Assembly: GCA_902463235.1 (NCBI GenBank)
Contig: CABQER010000002.1
Span: 62,001 to 126,000 of the forward strand
Length of the DNA stretch: 64,000 nt
Reading direction: 5' to 3'
Source of the DNA: an uncultured Faecalibacterium sp.
Lineage (GTDB): Bacteria; Bacillota; Clostridia; Oscillospirales; Ruminococcaceae
Shown: positions 1-8,005 of the stretch, in pieces
Layout of the letters: the number at the start of each line of letters is the position of its first letter
Position numbering within the stretch: the stretch's first letter is position 1
Position numbers and translations under genes: made by a program
Notes under the pieces: model-generated
What the model saw: only the letters and a program-made list of their open reading frames with translations
Told to the model about the DNA's origin: nothing
The model's database searches: none

Positions 1-697
1 TCACCACTGCCAGCGTGATTTTAGCCTGCACCTGTGCGTCCTTGTCATCTGTGCCCGCAAGCCCCTGCGGTATTTCGGCTACCTCAACGCCCAGCTTGAC
101 CGTATCGCCCCGGGCAGCGCCCAGCACCTGCGCATTCTCACAGGCGCGGACGACGGCATCCCGGTAGCGGTCCACCGCGATGGTGCAGCCGGAGAGAAGG
201 TCCGCATCCGTGGCCTTGCCGTCTGCATCCGTTTTCAGTTTTTTTACCTCGTCCGGGGTCTTGCCCTCAAGCCAGCTGCCAAAGGCATCTGCCTGCTCTG
301 CCCAGCCCTTTTTCAGGCCGGACACCTCTGCCAGTGGGTAGTCCTTCCCTTTCTGGCGCTTGGTGCGGGTGTCGGTGGGGGTGGTCACCTTGCCGGTGCC
401 GTCCGCACTGACTGAAAGCTCCAGCTCGTCCAGTGTTACCCCGGCCAGCTTGCCGTCTGCATCCAGCAGCACGGCAGCCGCCACAGTGCGGATGCTGCCC
501 GCACGGTCTGTGCCGGTCGCCTCGGTCAGGACCCCCAGCCCGGTGCGCCACGCCGCGCCTTGCGCCGCGCTGCTGCCCGTAGAGGTGCTGCCGCTCATAG
601 GACCGGAACTGCTGCCGGAGCTTCCCCCGCCGCAGCCGGTCAATGCCAGTGCTGCTGCCAACGTGCAGCACAAAAACCATCGCGATGCCTGTTTCAT
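1..697 (-). CDS. Putative secreted lipoprotein, C-terminus beyond the window
   Basis: The minus-strand frame is open from an ATG at 697 to the window edge, giving 232 residues with the C-terminus missing. The N-terminus is a lipoprotein signal: Lys/Arg, a hydrophobic stretch and the lipobox L-T-G-C, followed by a Gly/Ser-rich linker. The body contains repeat-like units (VLLDADGKLAGV, a T-K-R-Q-K-G-K-D-Y-P stretch, W-A-E-Q-A-D-A-F). These resemble a family of FMN-binding-like exported proteins of unknown function that I recall from Clostridia. An AAGGGAG ribosome-binding site precedes the ATG. It lies 92 bp downstream of cls on the same strand and may share its transcript. The function is not known. 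Confidence 0.75.
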   Translation of the reverse strand, partial: MKQASRWFLCCTLAAALALTGCGGGSSGSSSGPMSGSTSTGSSAAQGAAWRTGLGVLTEATGTDRAGSIRTVAAAVLLDADGKLAGVTLDELELSVSADGTGKVTTPTDTRTKRQKGKDYPLAEVSGLKKGWAEQADAFGSWLEGKTPDEVKKLKTDADGKATDADLLSGCTIAVDRYRDAVVRACENAQVLGAARGDTVKLGVEVAEIPQGLAGTDDKDAQVQAKITLAVV

Positions 698-789
698 ATC
701 GTCACATACGCTCCCTTTCCGTGCCTGCATTGCAGACGCAGGCTTTGGAGCCAGTATGCCCCGCCGCGTGGGATTTTATGAGCAGACGC

Positions 790-2331
790 TTACATTAAAG
801 GACTGAGCAGCCGCAGCACGCTGTCCAGCACCGTACCGGCCAGACCGGTGCGGCAGTCCGCGCACTGCACCTCCCGGCACTGGGTCAGGGTGCGGCGCAC
901 ATCGTCCCGCAAAGCCAGCACCTGACTGTTTTGCAGCAGCAGCACCCCGCACTCGAAGTGCAGGAACATACTGCGGTAGTCCATATTGATGCTGCCCACC
1001 ACCGCCGCACGGTCATCGCTGACGCAGCACTTGGCGTGGAGGAAGCCCGGGGTGTACTCGTAGATGCGCACCCCCGCCCGCAGCAGGGGCAGATAGTACG
1101 AGCGGCTCAGCCGGAACACCAGCTTTTTGTCCGGGATGCCCGGCAGCACCAACCGCACATCTACCCCGCGCTTGGCGGCGTTGCGCAGCGCGTCCAGCAT
1201 TTCCTCGCCAATGGCGAGATAGGGCGTATAAAAATAAACGTACTGCTGTGATTGTGCCAAAATATCCAGATAGACCGTTTCTGCCACCGGCTCTTCGTCC
1301 AGCGGGCTGTCCGCGTAGGGCTGCACTACGCCATCGCTGGCAGGCAGCACCGCAAACTGCGGACGGAAGGCGCTGTAATCCTGCTCAAAGGGACGGAAGG
1401 CGTTCCAGAAATCCAGAAACATTACGGTAAAGTTCCACACCGCAGCGCCCTCGATGCGCAGGCCTGCGTCCTTCCAGTAACCGAAGCGGGTGATCGCGTT
1501 GATATATTCGTCTGCCAGATTGATGCCGCCGGTGTAGGCCACCTTGCCGTCTATCACCACGATCTTGCGGTGGTCGCGGTGGTTCATCACCAGCGAAAGC
1601 AGCGGCACCACCGGATTGAAGGGGATGCAGCGGATATGTGCCCGCTCCATGCGCACCACAAAATCCTTGGGCAGACCCAGCAGGCTGCCGAAATCATCGT
1701 AGATCAGCCGCACGTCCACCCCCTGCGCAGCCTTGCGGCGCAGGATGTCCTCCACGCCCTGCCACATCTTGCCCTGACTGACAATGAAAAACTCCAGAAA
1801 GATGCTCTTCTCCGCTTTTTCAAGGTCGGCCAGCAGCGCCGGATACATGGCTTCGCCGCAGGAGAAATACCGGGCGGTGGTGTTCTGCCACGCGGGATAG
1901 CAGCCGTATTGGGTCAGGTAACGGCTCACGCCCCGGTTTTCGTCGCACAGCCCGGCGGTCTGTCCGGGCTGCTGGACGCGGTCTGCCCGGTGTGCCTGCT
2001 CCACTGCCTGCATTTTGCTGCGCAGGCGGCGGGAAGGGCGCTTGTTGCCAAAGGCCAGATACAGTGCCCCGCCCAGCAGCGGCAGCAGCCCGATGAGGGC
2101 AATCCAGCCCACCTTATAGGCACTGTTTTCGTCCTTGCGCACCAGATACAGAATGATCAACAGGCTCAGCCCGTTGAGTGTCCCTGTGACCCACACCCGT
2201 GCCGTACCGGTGGTGAGGGCAAAAAACACCCACGCCAGCCATGCAAGCTGCAACGCCACCAGCACCACCGTGACCGTGATGCGGTTGAGGATGCGGTTGA
2301 AAAACTTGACGATCGGCAACCGGAACAGCAT
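790..2331 (-). CDS. cls: Cardiolipin synthase (phospholipase D superfamily)
   Basis: 513 residues, the usual length of bacterial Cls. It condenses two phosphatidylglycerols into cardiolipin at the membrane. Two N-terminal transmembrane helices (about residues 12-60) are followed by two PLD domains, each with an HKD motif: HRDHRKIVVIDGKVAYTGG and HAKCCVSDDRAAVVGS, both with a downstream Gly/Asn as expected. The start at 2331 has a GGGGAGA ribosome-binding site a few bases upstream. A promoter with TTGCAA and TATACT 17 bp apart lies just upstream. Nothing essential is missing. Confidence 0.95.
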   Translation of the reverse strand: MLFRLPIVKFFNRILNRITVTVVLVALQLAWLAWVFFALTTGTARVWVTGTLNGLSLLIILYLVRKDENSAYKVGWIALIGLLPLLGGALYLAFGNKRPSRRLRSKMQAVEQAHRADRVQQPGQTAGLCDENRGVSRYLTQYGCYPAWQNTTARYFSCGEAMYPALLADLEKAEKSIFLEFFIVSQGKMWQGVEDILRRKAAQGVDVRLIYDDFGSLLGLPKDFVVRMERAHIRCIPFNPVVPLLSLVMNHRDHRKIVVIDGKVAYTGGINLADEYINAITRFGYWKDAGLRIEGAAVWNFTVMFLDFWNAFRPFEQDYSAFRPQFAVLPASDGVVQPYADSPLDEEPVAETVYLDILAQSQQYVYFYTPYLAIGEEMLDALRNAAKRGVDVRLVLPGIPDKKLVFRLSRSYYLPLLRAGVRIYEYTPGFLHAKCCVSDDRAAVVGSINMDYRSMFLHFECGVLLLQNSQVLALRDDVRRTLTQCREVQCADCRTGLAGTVLDSVLRLLSPLM

Positions 2332-2375
2332 ATTCTCTCCCCTTCCCGTGTTTCCTTACCTCTATAATGTAAGTA

Positions 2376-2404
2376 AGTATAGCGCGGTTTTTCGCCCTTT
2401 GCAA
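2376..2404 (-). promoter_or_regulatory. Promoter of cls
   Basis: On the minus strand, TTGCAA (2399-2404) and TATACT (2376-2381) are separated by 17 bp. They lie about 45 bp upstream of the cls start. Confidence 0.65.
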
Positions 2405-2441
2405 GTTTTTGGTGTCGGGTGCACCGGAATTATTCCGCATA

Positions 2442-2480
2442 AAAAGTTCACCGGAGCGTCCGCAGATGCCCCGGTGAATC
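2442..2480 (-). terminator. Intrinsic terminator of degV
   Basis: On the minus strand an 8-bp GC-rich stem (TTCACCGG/CCGGTGAA) is followed by C and five Ts. It lies 26 bp after the degV stop codon. Confidence 0.8.
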
Positions 2481-2505
2481 AAGATCATAGTATCCTATTT
2501 TACGC

Positions 2506-3354
2506 TCAGACGGTGGGTGCTTCGTTATCCTCGTAGCCCACCATCAGGCCACCGTACTCCGCGTAGTAGCTGCACAGAGCGCCGCAGGTGCCTACCTCCA
2601 CCTTGGCCTCCGGGAACACCGCATGGACCATGTGCTTCAGTCGCTCCGCAGCGGCAGCGTTGCAGCAGTGGTCGATGTGCACCCGGCCGTTGGTCAGGCC
2701 GTGCGCCTTCATTTCCAGCACCATGCGCTCCAGTGCGCCGTGCTCGCCGCGGGTCTTGCACAGAACCTCCAGATCACCGGCATCGCTGGCCTGCCCGATG
2801 ACCCGGATGCCCAACATCCGCGCCACCGCAGCCACAGCGGGCTTCACGCGGCCATTGCGAGCAAGGTTTGCCAGAGATTCCAGCGCAAACAGCAGATGGG
2901 TGTGCTCATGGTACACCCGAATCTCCTCACACACGGTATCAAAGGGCTTGCCTGCCTTGATCAGCGCCGCCAGACGCTCCACCAGCAGCCGGGACTCCGC
3001 ACCGGTGGACAGACTGTCCAGCACAAAGACCCGCGCGCCCTCGTGGCTCTGCTCGTACTCCTCGCCCGCCAGCAGCGCGGCGTTGTAAGCGCCGGACAGC
3101 GTACCGGTGATGGTCACAACGTACACCTCGTCTGCGCCCTCGTAGGCAGCCATCCAGTCCGAGATGTTGGGGCAGGAGGTGCTGGTGCGGCCCTTATAGG
3201 TGCGCATCATCTCGGCCAGCGCGGGAGCATCCACCTCTGCGGTGTCCACATACTCCTGCTCGTCGGTCAGGATCTTCAGCGGCACATAGGCAAACCCTAC
3301 ACCGGGGAGTTCGTACACATTTGCAGAGGAATCTACAACGATTTTGCTTTTCAT
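2506..3354 (-). CDS. DegV family fatty-acid-binding protein
   Basis: 282 residues, the usual DegV length. The start MKSKIVVDSSAN at 3354 is chosen because GGAG lies 6 bp upstream. The open frame runs much further but without further support. DegV proteins bind fatty acids (FakB subunits hand them to the FakA kinase). Visible signatures are the N-terminal V-D-S-S-A-N, the R-T-S-T-S-C-P stretch, the T-I-T-G-T-L-S-G-A-Y-N-A core motif, and A-R-N-G-R-V-K-P near residue 190. No fakA lies nearby, so a role in fatty-acid transfer is inferred from family only. It has its own promoter and terminator. Confidence 0.9.
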   Translation of the reverse strand: MKSKIVVDSSANVYELPGVGFAYVPLKILTDEQEYVDTAEVDAPALAEMMRTYKGRTSTSCPNISDWMAAYEGADEVYVVTITGTLSGAYNAALLAGEEYEQSHEGARVFVLDSLSTGAESRLLVERLAALIKAGKPFDTVCEEIRVYHEHTHLLFALESLANLARNGRVKPAVAAVARMLGIRVIGQASDAGDLEVLCKTRGEHGALERMVLEMKAHGLTNGRVHIDHCCNAAAAERLKHMVHAVFPEAKVEVGTCGALCSYYAEYGGLMVGYEDNEAPTV

Positions 3355-3408
3355 ATTTTTCTCCATTTTCAAGCGGCGCACGCCGCAGTCATTCCTTTGT
3401 CCGTGACC

Positions 3409-3437
3409 ATCATAGCAGTTTTTCAAAAACCTGTCAA
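3409..3437 (-). promoter_or_regulatory. Promoter of degV
   Basis: On the minus strand TTGACA (3432-3437), a 17-bp spacer, then TATGAT (3409-3414). It is divergent from the promoter at 3477. Confidence 0.75.
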
Positions 3438-3476
3438 CTGTTTTCTCAAATTCTTTTACAAAGTTTTCGTTGCCCG

Positions 3477-3505
3477 TTGACCAATTTTCCAAAATGCGGT
3501 ATACT
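3477..3505 (+). promoter_or_regulatory. Promoter of the DUF1836 gene
   Basis: TTGACC (3477-3482), a 17-bp spacer, then TATACT (3500-3505). It lies about 100 bp upstream of the gene at 3613. The 3355-3612 gap therefore holds two divergent promoters and nothing else recognisable. Confidence 0.7.
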
Positions 3506-3612
3506 ATTTCACAGGCAGAAGTGCTTTTGCGGAAAGCAATTGCCCTGCCTTTGCACAAAAACAACGTCCCTGCCTGCAAAAAAGCGCAGGAGCATGAACG
3601 GAACAAGATATT

Positions 3613-4155
3613 ATGAAAGCTGAAACCAAACTCCGCGTTGCGGCGTGTGCTGCGGGCTTTGCCCTGCCCCGGTACAACGATCTCCCCTCGGTAGGGCTGT
3701 ATCTGGACCAGACGGTGCAGTTCGTCAACGGCTACTTCCGCAGCTTCTGCGGGGTGGAGCTGACCCCGTCCATGGTAAGCAACTACGTCAAAAAAGGGGT
3801 GGTGGATCACCCCATTCGCAAAAAATACACCCGGGACCAGATCGCATCCCTGATGTACATTGCAGTCTCCAAAACGGTACTCTCGATCGAAAATATCGAC
3901 ACCCTGTTTAAAATGCAGCGGGAGCACTGCTCCGCCGGGACAGCCTACGATATCTTCTGCGAGGAGTTAGAGACTAGTCTTTCTGTGGTGTTCGGCGGCA
4001 AGGCAGCCCAGCCGGAGACTACGCTCAATGATGAGCGTCTGCTGCTGCGCAGCACCATTTTTGCCGCGGTCAATAAGATGTATCTGGACTGCTGCTTCGA
4101 TGTCTTGCGGCAGGAGCAGGCTCTGTGGTCGGATATCCTGCCGGATCTGGCGTGA
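3613..4155 (+). CDS. DUF1836 domain protein (putative MerR/HTH-like regulator)
   Basis: 180 residues. The N-terminal half carries the DUF1836 pattern: P-R-Y-N-D-L-P near residue 20, a Y-L-D-Q-T-V stretch, then M-V-S-N-Y-V-K-K-G-V-V and K-K-Y-T-R-D-Q-I-A-S-L-M-Y-I. The last resembles the winged-helix DNA-binding segment of MerR-type regulators. The family is common in Clostridia and Bacilli and uncharacterised. The gene has its own promoter and a strong terminator 25 bp after the stop. It is divergent from degV. A DNA-binding role is inferred. Confidence 0.85.
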   Translation: MKAETKLRVAACAAGFALPRYNDLPSVGLYLDQTVQFVNGYFRSFCGVELTPSMVSNYVKKGVVDHPIRKKYTRDQIASLMYIAVSKTVLSIENIDTLFKMQREHCSAGTAYDIFCEELETSLSVVFGGKAAQPETTLNDERLLLRSTIFAAVNKMYLDCCFDVLRQEQALWSDILPDLA

Positions 4156-4179
4156 TAATACGACATCGCCCCGTATAGC

Positions 4180-4220
4180 AAAAGCCACCTAAAAACGTAA
4201 GTTTTCAGGTGGCTTTTTTA
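4180..4220 (+). terminator. Intrinsic terminator of the DUF1836 gene
   Basis: AAAAGCCACCT and AGGTGGCTTTT arms (extended by AAAAC/GTTTT) close a short loop and end in a T-run. Confidence 0.85.
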
Positions 4221-4222
4221 CT

Positions 4223-4336
4223 GGTGGAGCATAAACGACCTTGTGCGAACACACAGGGTTCGTCTGGCTCACGTTTGGTGGAGCATAAACGACCTTGTGC
4301 GAACACACAGGGTTCGTCTGGCTCACGTTTGGTGGA
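4223..4336. repeat. Two tandem 54-bp direct repeats
   Basis: The unit beginning GGTGGAGCATAAACG is present at 4223-4276 and again, identical, at 4277-4330. GGTGGA then starts a third, broken copy at 4331. The unit is open in several frames, but there is no ribosome-binding site or credible gene. It fills most of the gap between the DUF1836 terminator and the toxin-antitoxin pair. It is probably a dispersed intergenic repeat of the genome. Confidence 0.85.
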
Positions 4337-4431
4337 CAAACCGCAACATCGGACGAACGCGTGCTTGAAAATATCGCTGCATAGCGTCACTATTGTGCTT
4401 TCTATTTTACCGAAACGCATCTATCACTAAA

Positions 4432-4719
4432 TCATTTTGCAGATGCAGGAACAAATTCAATTTTAACCTTCATTCCCATCCCGGCAGCAAGCCGCTGCAA
4501 GGTACGAAGAGATGGGTTTGCATTGCCGCGTTCCAGTTTGCTGATGTCAGTCTGTGCAATACCCGTGCGCTCCGAAAGTTGCTTCTGGGTCAAACCGCTT
4601 TCTTTGCGGGCCTTGAGCATGGCTTCAATCACGGAAAATTCCGGGTCAAGTGCATCCCATTCGGCCTTGAATTCAGGGTCTTTCATCTGCTCATTCAAAA
4701 AATCGTTGAAGTTTGTCAT
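4432..4719 (-). CDS. HigA-type antitoxin, XRE-family HTH protein
   Basis: 95 residues. A central XRE helix-turn-helix runs from about residue 30 to 85 (G-L-T-Q-K-Q-L-S-E-R-T-G-I-A-Q-T-D-I-S-K-L-E-R-G). The start codon overlaps the end of the upstream toxin gene by 4 bp (ATGA), so the two are translationally coupled. In this family the antitoxin binds and blocks the RelE-like toxin and represses the operon. A palindrome inside the promoter at 5123-5132 is a likely operator. Base composition is more AT-rich than the neighbouring core genes. Confidence 0.9.
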   Translation of the reverse strand: MTNFNDFLNEQMKDPEFKAEWDALDPEFSVIEAMLKARKESGLTQKQLSERTGIAQTDISKLERGNANPSLRTLQRLAAGMGMKVKIEFVPASAK

Positions 4720-5075
4720 TTGGAATTCTCCTTTCGGGCAAGATAATCTGCGCGATATTGTTTTGCCAGTGTGATCTCTGAAGCAGGTGTTTTTTGGGTC
4801 TTCTTGATAAATCCATTTGTGAGGATCACCTTTTTACCAACCACGAAGAAATACAGCACGCGGGTAATATCCGACCCAAACTTGGTACGAATTTCAAAAA
4901 TTCCATCATCCAGTGCTTTGGAATACGGTTCCCTTAAACATGGCCCCTCTTCACGGAGTAACGCAACGGTACGCAAAACTTTGGCTTGCATTTTCTTATC
5001 CAGACTTAGGATAAACTCTTTGACTGGCTCGGAGCCATCGGCTTTATCGTAGAATTCAATTTCATATTCCTGCAC
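4716..5075 (-). CDS. HigB-type toxin (RelE superfamily, Gp49-like)
   Basis: 119 residues starting at a GTG (5075), with AAAGGGAG 8 bp upstream. The fold signature is that of phage-derived Gp49/HigB toxins: an N-terminal Y-E-I-E-F-Y-D, P-V-K-E-F-I, then F-E-I-R-T-K-F-G, R-V-L-Y-F and the C-terminal G-F-I-K-K-T-Q-K-T-P. These proteins are ribosome-dependent mRNA interferases. The toxin-first order is typical of higBA. It has a near-consensus promoter, and the IS3 element lies on its upstream side. Confidence 0.9.
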   Translation of the reverse strand: MQEYEIEFYDKADGSEPVKEFILSLDKKMQAKVLRTVALLREEGPCLREPYSKALDDGIFEIRTKFGSDITRVLYFFVVGKKVILTNGFIKKTQKTPASEITLAKQYRADYLARKENSK

Positions 5076-5114
5076 AGCTGCACTCCCTTTGAATAGTGAA
5101 TTTATCTCATATAC

Positions 5115-5143
5115 AGTATAGCGGATATATCCTCTATTGTCAA
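5115..5143 (-). promoter_or_regulatory. higBA promoter with palindromic operator
   Basis: On the minus strand TTGACA (5138-5143), a 17-bp spacer, then TATACT (5115-5120). The spacer holds the perfect 10-bp palindrome GGATATATCC (5123-5132), where a bound HTH antitoxin would block RNA polymerase. Confidence 0.75.
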
Positions 5144-5212
5144 GACCATCTCTTTACATCTTATCTCCTTTATGGGATAATAATGGCATTTTAGACTATA
5201 AAGGAGAATATT

Positions 5213-6319
5213 ATGACCTACTCTGCCGATTTTCGGAATAAGGTTGTCCAGCTATACAACAGTGGCGCAAGTACCGCTGATCTCTGTGCCCAGTTCCATA
5301 TTTCTCGCAGTATCTTATACCAATGGAGCGAAGAAGCAAAAGTTTCAAACATTTCTAAACGCGATCTTGCAACGCTTCAACGCTATGTTGCAACCTTGGA
5401 AAATGAAAATTCCATCTATCAAAAATCTCTTGCTGCTCTTGATTTGTCAATAGACAACAAGGTGCAAATTATTGATGCCTTAAAGTCAGAATACAGCTTC
5501 TACACACTTTGCCGTTTGCTGAATCTTTCAAAATCCACTTACATAAATAGACAGAAAAGTGCACTGATTGAAAAGCAACTAGATGTAGAAGATACGCTTT
5601 TGAAAGAAAAAATCACTATCATCTTCCAGAAAAGCGATTACCGTTTCGGTGCAAAAAAGATTCGCGCAAAATTGATGGAGCAAGGCTATACTGTTAGCAC
5701 AAAACGTATTGTGCGGCTCATGAAAGAGCACGGATTAAAACGTAAACAAGCACTTCCAGAGAACGCTACTTTTCAGCGGCACTATACTTATCGTCCCAAT
5801 CTCGTAAAGCAAAATTTTACCGTTGAAAAGCCAAACAGCATTTGGGTCAGTGACATCACCTATGTTAAGGTAAACACTTCTATCGCATATGTCTGTGTTA
5901 TCATCGACCTATTTTCTCGAAAAGTCATTTCACACGCCGTTGCCGAATTCGCCGATGCAGAACTCACGATCCACACATTCAAATTGGCCTATCAAAATCG
6001 GAACCATCCGCAAGGGTTAACATTTCATAGTGACCAAGGCGCGCAGTATACCGCATTCAGCTTTCGTCAACTACTTCTTGACTTTAATGTACACCAATCC
6101 TTTTCCGATATAGGCAATCCACTTGATAATGCTGTGGCGGAATCTTTCTTTGCTTCGCTAAAAAAAGAACAGTTCAAATTTCATTTTTATGAAACTGTCT
6201 CCGAATTAGAGGAAAGTCTATCAGAATATATTGATTTTTATAACGATTACCGACCGCATGAATGTCTTAAACAGCAAACCCCAAATCAATTTGAAGAATC
6301 ATATCAGCAACAAAAATAA
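5213..6319 (+). CDS. IS3-family transposase, OrfA and OrfB in one frame
   Basis: 368 residues. An N-terminal helix-turn-helix (about residues 1-45, F-R-N-K-V-V-Q-L-Y ... S-R-S-I-L-Y-Q-W) and a coiled segment correspond to OrfA. A linker leads into the OrfB part, with an HTH_21-like region and the rve integrase core. Catalytic acidic residues are visible in W-V-S-D-I-T-Y, F-H-S-D-Q-G-A-Q-Y and N-A-V-A-E-S-F-F. IS3 elements usually make OrfAB by frameshifting, whereas here one uninterrupted frame does it. The gene is clearly more AT-rich than its surroundings, indicating recent transfer. The element's terminal repeats could not be fixed. A ribosome-binding site (AAAGGAG) precedes the ATG. Confidence 0.92.
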   Translation: MTYSADFRNKVVQLYNSGASTADLCAQFHISRSILYQWSEEAKVSNISKRDLATLQRYVATLENENSIYQKSLAALDLSIDNKVQIIDALKSEYSFYTLCRLLNLSKSTYINRQKSALIEKQLDVEDTLLKEKITIIFQKSDYRFGAKKIRAKLMEQGYTVSTKRIVRLMKEHGLKRKQALPENATFQRHYTYRPNLVKQNFTVEKPNSIWVSDITYVKVNTSIAYVCVIIDLFSRKVISHAVAEFADAELTIHTFKLAYQNRNHPQGLTFHSDQGAQYTAFSFRQLLLDFNVHQSFSDIGNPLDNAVAESFFASLKKEQFKFHFYETVSELEESLSEYIDFYNDYRPHECLKQQTPNQFEESYQQQK

Positions 6320-6371
6320 AGGCGAGAGTATCCGATACTGTCCGAAAATAACAGTACCAAATACCCTCGCC
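6311..6371 (-). terminator. Terminator of tmRNA
   Basis: Imperfect long hairpin with arms GGCGAG/CTCGCC, GTAT/ATAC and ACTGT/ACAGT. On the minus strand it is followed by TTTATTTTTG. It lies between the tmRNA 3' end and the end of the transposase gene, and could also stop transcription from the plus strand. Confidence 0.7.
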
Positions 6372-6379
6372 CTTTCAGT

Positions 6380-6730
6380 TGGTGGAGGCGATGGGAGTCG
6401 AACCCATGTCCGAAAAGAGCTCAGTGTAGGTGTCTCCGGGTGCAGGCGATCTACAACATTCCCGCCGCGCCACGCCGATCGTCAGGCTAGCGCATTGGTA
6501 GCTTCATGAGTTCCTGCCGGTCCGCAAAGCTTAGGTCCGTTCAGGTGCTGTGTCTAAAGGACGCCCCGGCCCCACACGACACAAGAGTGGGCGGAACGCG
6601 CAGCACTCAGGCTGCGAGCAACTGATAATTGTTGTTGTCAGTTAATTTTTTTGGAGGAGTTATAGAGCAGTTCCCCCACTGCTACCCGCTGCCCAGACCT
6701 TGCTCCCCCCGTCGAAACCTTTACGCCCCC
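6380..6730 (-). ncRNA. ssrA: Transfer-messenger RNA (tmRNA)
   Basis: About 351 nt. The 5' end GGGGGCGTAAAGG and the 3' end CGCCTCCACCA form the seven-pair tRNA-like acceptor stem. The T-arm GGTTCGACTCCC and an encoded CCA are present. The tag frame (6607-6642) ends in Y-Q-L-L-A-A and TGA, preceded by Asp-Asn-Asn-Asn codons. Downstream pseudoknot segments are GC-rich. tmRNA with SmpB frees stalled ribosomes and tags the nascent chain for proteolysis. It lies 72 bp downstream of smpB on the same strand. Confidence 0.96.
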
Positions 6731-6802
6731 CTATAAAGCACATCTTGCGATGTGCGGAAAGCTTGGTTTTCTGCGGTGAGCCGCAGTCTGCAATTGGAAT
6801 GC

Positions 6803-7285
6803 TTAATAATACTTGCCGTTGGACTTCACAGCCCGGTCAATGGAGCGCTTTGCATCGCGCTGGGCGGCATCGGCACGCTTGTCGTACAGCTTTTTGCCCT
6901 TGCACAGGCCCACTTCCATTTTTACGCGGCCATGCTTGAAATAAAGCGAGAGCGGCACCAGCGTATAGCCCTGCAGCTTGCACTGCTGGTGCAGACGCCG
7001 GATCTCACTTTTGTGCGCCAGAAGCCGCCGGACACGCATGGGGTCCTGATTGAACAGGTTGCCGTGGTCGTAGGGGCTGATGTGCATCCCTTTTACCAGC
7101 AGTTCGCCGTTTTCAATATCCACCCAGCTGTCCTTCAGGTTGACCCCGCCGGCCCGCAGGCTTTTCACCTCGGTGCCTTTGAGCTCCACACCGGTCTCCA
7201 GCGCTTCCAGAACAAAATACTCGTGGCGCGCTTCGCGGTTGGTGGCGATGGTCTTGGTCGCCGGGCGCTCCTTTGTGGGTGCCAT
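6803..7285 (-). CDS. smpB: SsrA-binding protein SmpB
   Basis: 160 residues, normal length. The core motifs are A-T-N-R-E-A-R-H-E-Y, G-V-E-L-K-G-T-E-V-K-S-L-R-A-G, and R-R-L-L-A-H-K-S-E-I. The C-terminal basic tail ends K-R-A-D-A-A-Q-R-D-A-K-R-S-I-D-R-A. It binds the tRNA-like domain of tmRNA and delivers it to stalled ribosomes. The gene directly precedes ssrA. The ATG at 7285 follows a GGAGGCG ribosome-binding site. Confidence 0.97.
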   Translation of the reverse strand: MAPTKERPATKTIATNREARHEYFVLEALETGVELKGTEVKSLRAGGVNLKDSWVDIENGELLVKGMHISPYDHGNLFNQDPMRVRRLLAHKSEIRRLHQQCKLQGYTLVPLSLYFKHGRVKMEVGLCKGKKLYDKRADAAQRDAKRSIDRAVKSNGKYY

Positions 7286-7386
7286 GCTGCGCGCCTCCTT
7301 TCTCCGTTCCGTTTGTTGTTTCAGTATACCATTTTTTCAGGGTAATGCAAGGGCTGTTTCTGACAGAATTGTAAATTTTTACAGAT

Positions 7387-7986
7387 TTACAGCTCTCCCC
7401 GGCCGGAAAGTGCCCGGTACAGGGTGGTCTCGTCCGCATATTCCAGACTGGCGCCCACCGGCAGACCGGAGGCAAGCCGGGTGACCCGGATGCCCAGCGG
7501 CTTAATGAGCTTTGCCAGATACATGGCGGTGGCCTCACCCTCCACGGTGGGGTTCATGGCCATGATGACCTCCTTCACCGTGTCGTCCTTCAGCCGCGCC
7601 AGCAGCTCCTTGACGGTCAGCTGCTCTGCGCCCACACCGGCCAACGGGTCCAGCAGGCCGTGCAGCACATGGTACAGGCCGTTATACTCCCGGGTGCGCT
7701 CAAAGGCCTGCACATCCCGGGGCTTTTCCACCACGCAGATCACCGAGGTGTCCCGCTTGGCGCTGGCGCATACCGGGCACAGGTCAGCGTCCGTAAAGTT
7801 CTGGCAGATACGGCACCGGTGCAGCCGGGTGTGCGCACCGCGGATGGCGTCCGCCAGTGCCGCAGCGTCCTTATCCGACATACTCAGCACCTGATAGGCC
7901 ATGCGGGTAGCACCCTTGCGGCCCACGCCCTGAAACTTGCCGAACTCTTCGATCAGCTTTTCCAGCGGTGCGGCAGTGTAGTCCAT
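7387..7986 (-). CDS. recR: Recombination mediator RecR
   Basis: 199 residues, standard RecR length. It shows the N-terminal helix-hairpin-helix (G-V-G-R-K-G-A-T-R-M-A), the four-cysteine zinc finger C-R-I-C...C-P-V-C (about residues 57-74), and a Toprim domain starting V-I-C-V-V-E-K-P-R-D. RecR loads RecA onto gaps together with RecF/RecO. It sits in the conserved dnaX-ybaB-recR order. GGGGAGA lies upstream of the ATG. Confidence 0.97.
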   Translation of the reverse strand: MDYTAAPLEKLIEEFGKFQGVGRKGATRMAYQVLSMSDKDAAALADAIRGAHTRLHRCRICQNFTDADLCPVCASAKRDTSVICVVEKPRDVQAFERTREYNGLYHVLHGLLDPLAGVGAEQLTVKELLARLKDDTVKEVIMAMNPTVEGEATAMYLAKLIKPLGIRVTRLASGLPVGASLEYADETTLYRALSGRGEL

Positions 7987-8005
7987 GGTATCTCCCCTTC
8001 CCGGC

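Noticed and set aside
4223..4336. CRISPR array
   Set aside because: The two 54-bp copies are directly adjacent with no spacers, and no cas genes lie nearby.
5090..5212. Left terminal repeat of the IS3 element
   Set aside because: Weak resemblance of CTCCTTTAT here to CTCGCCTTTAT near 6320 is too short to fix element ends.
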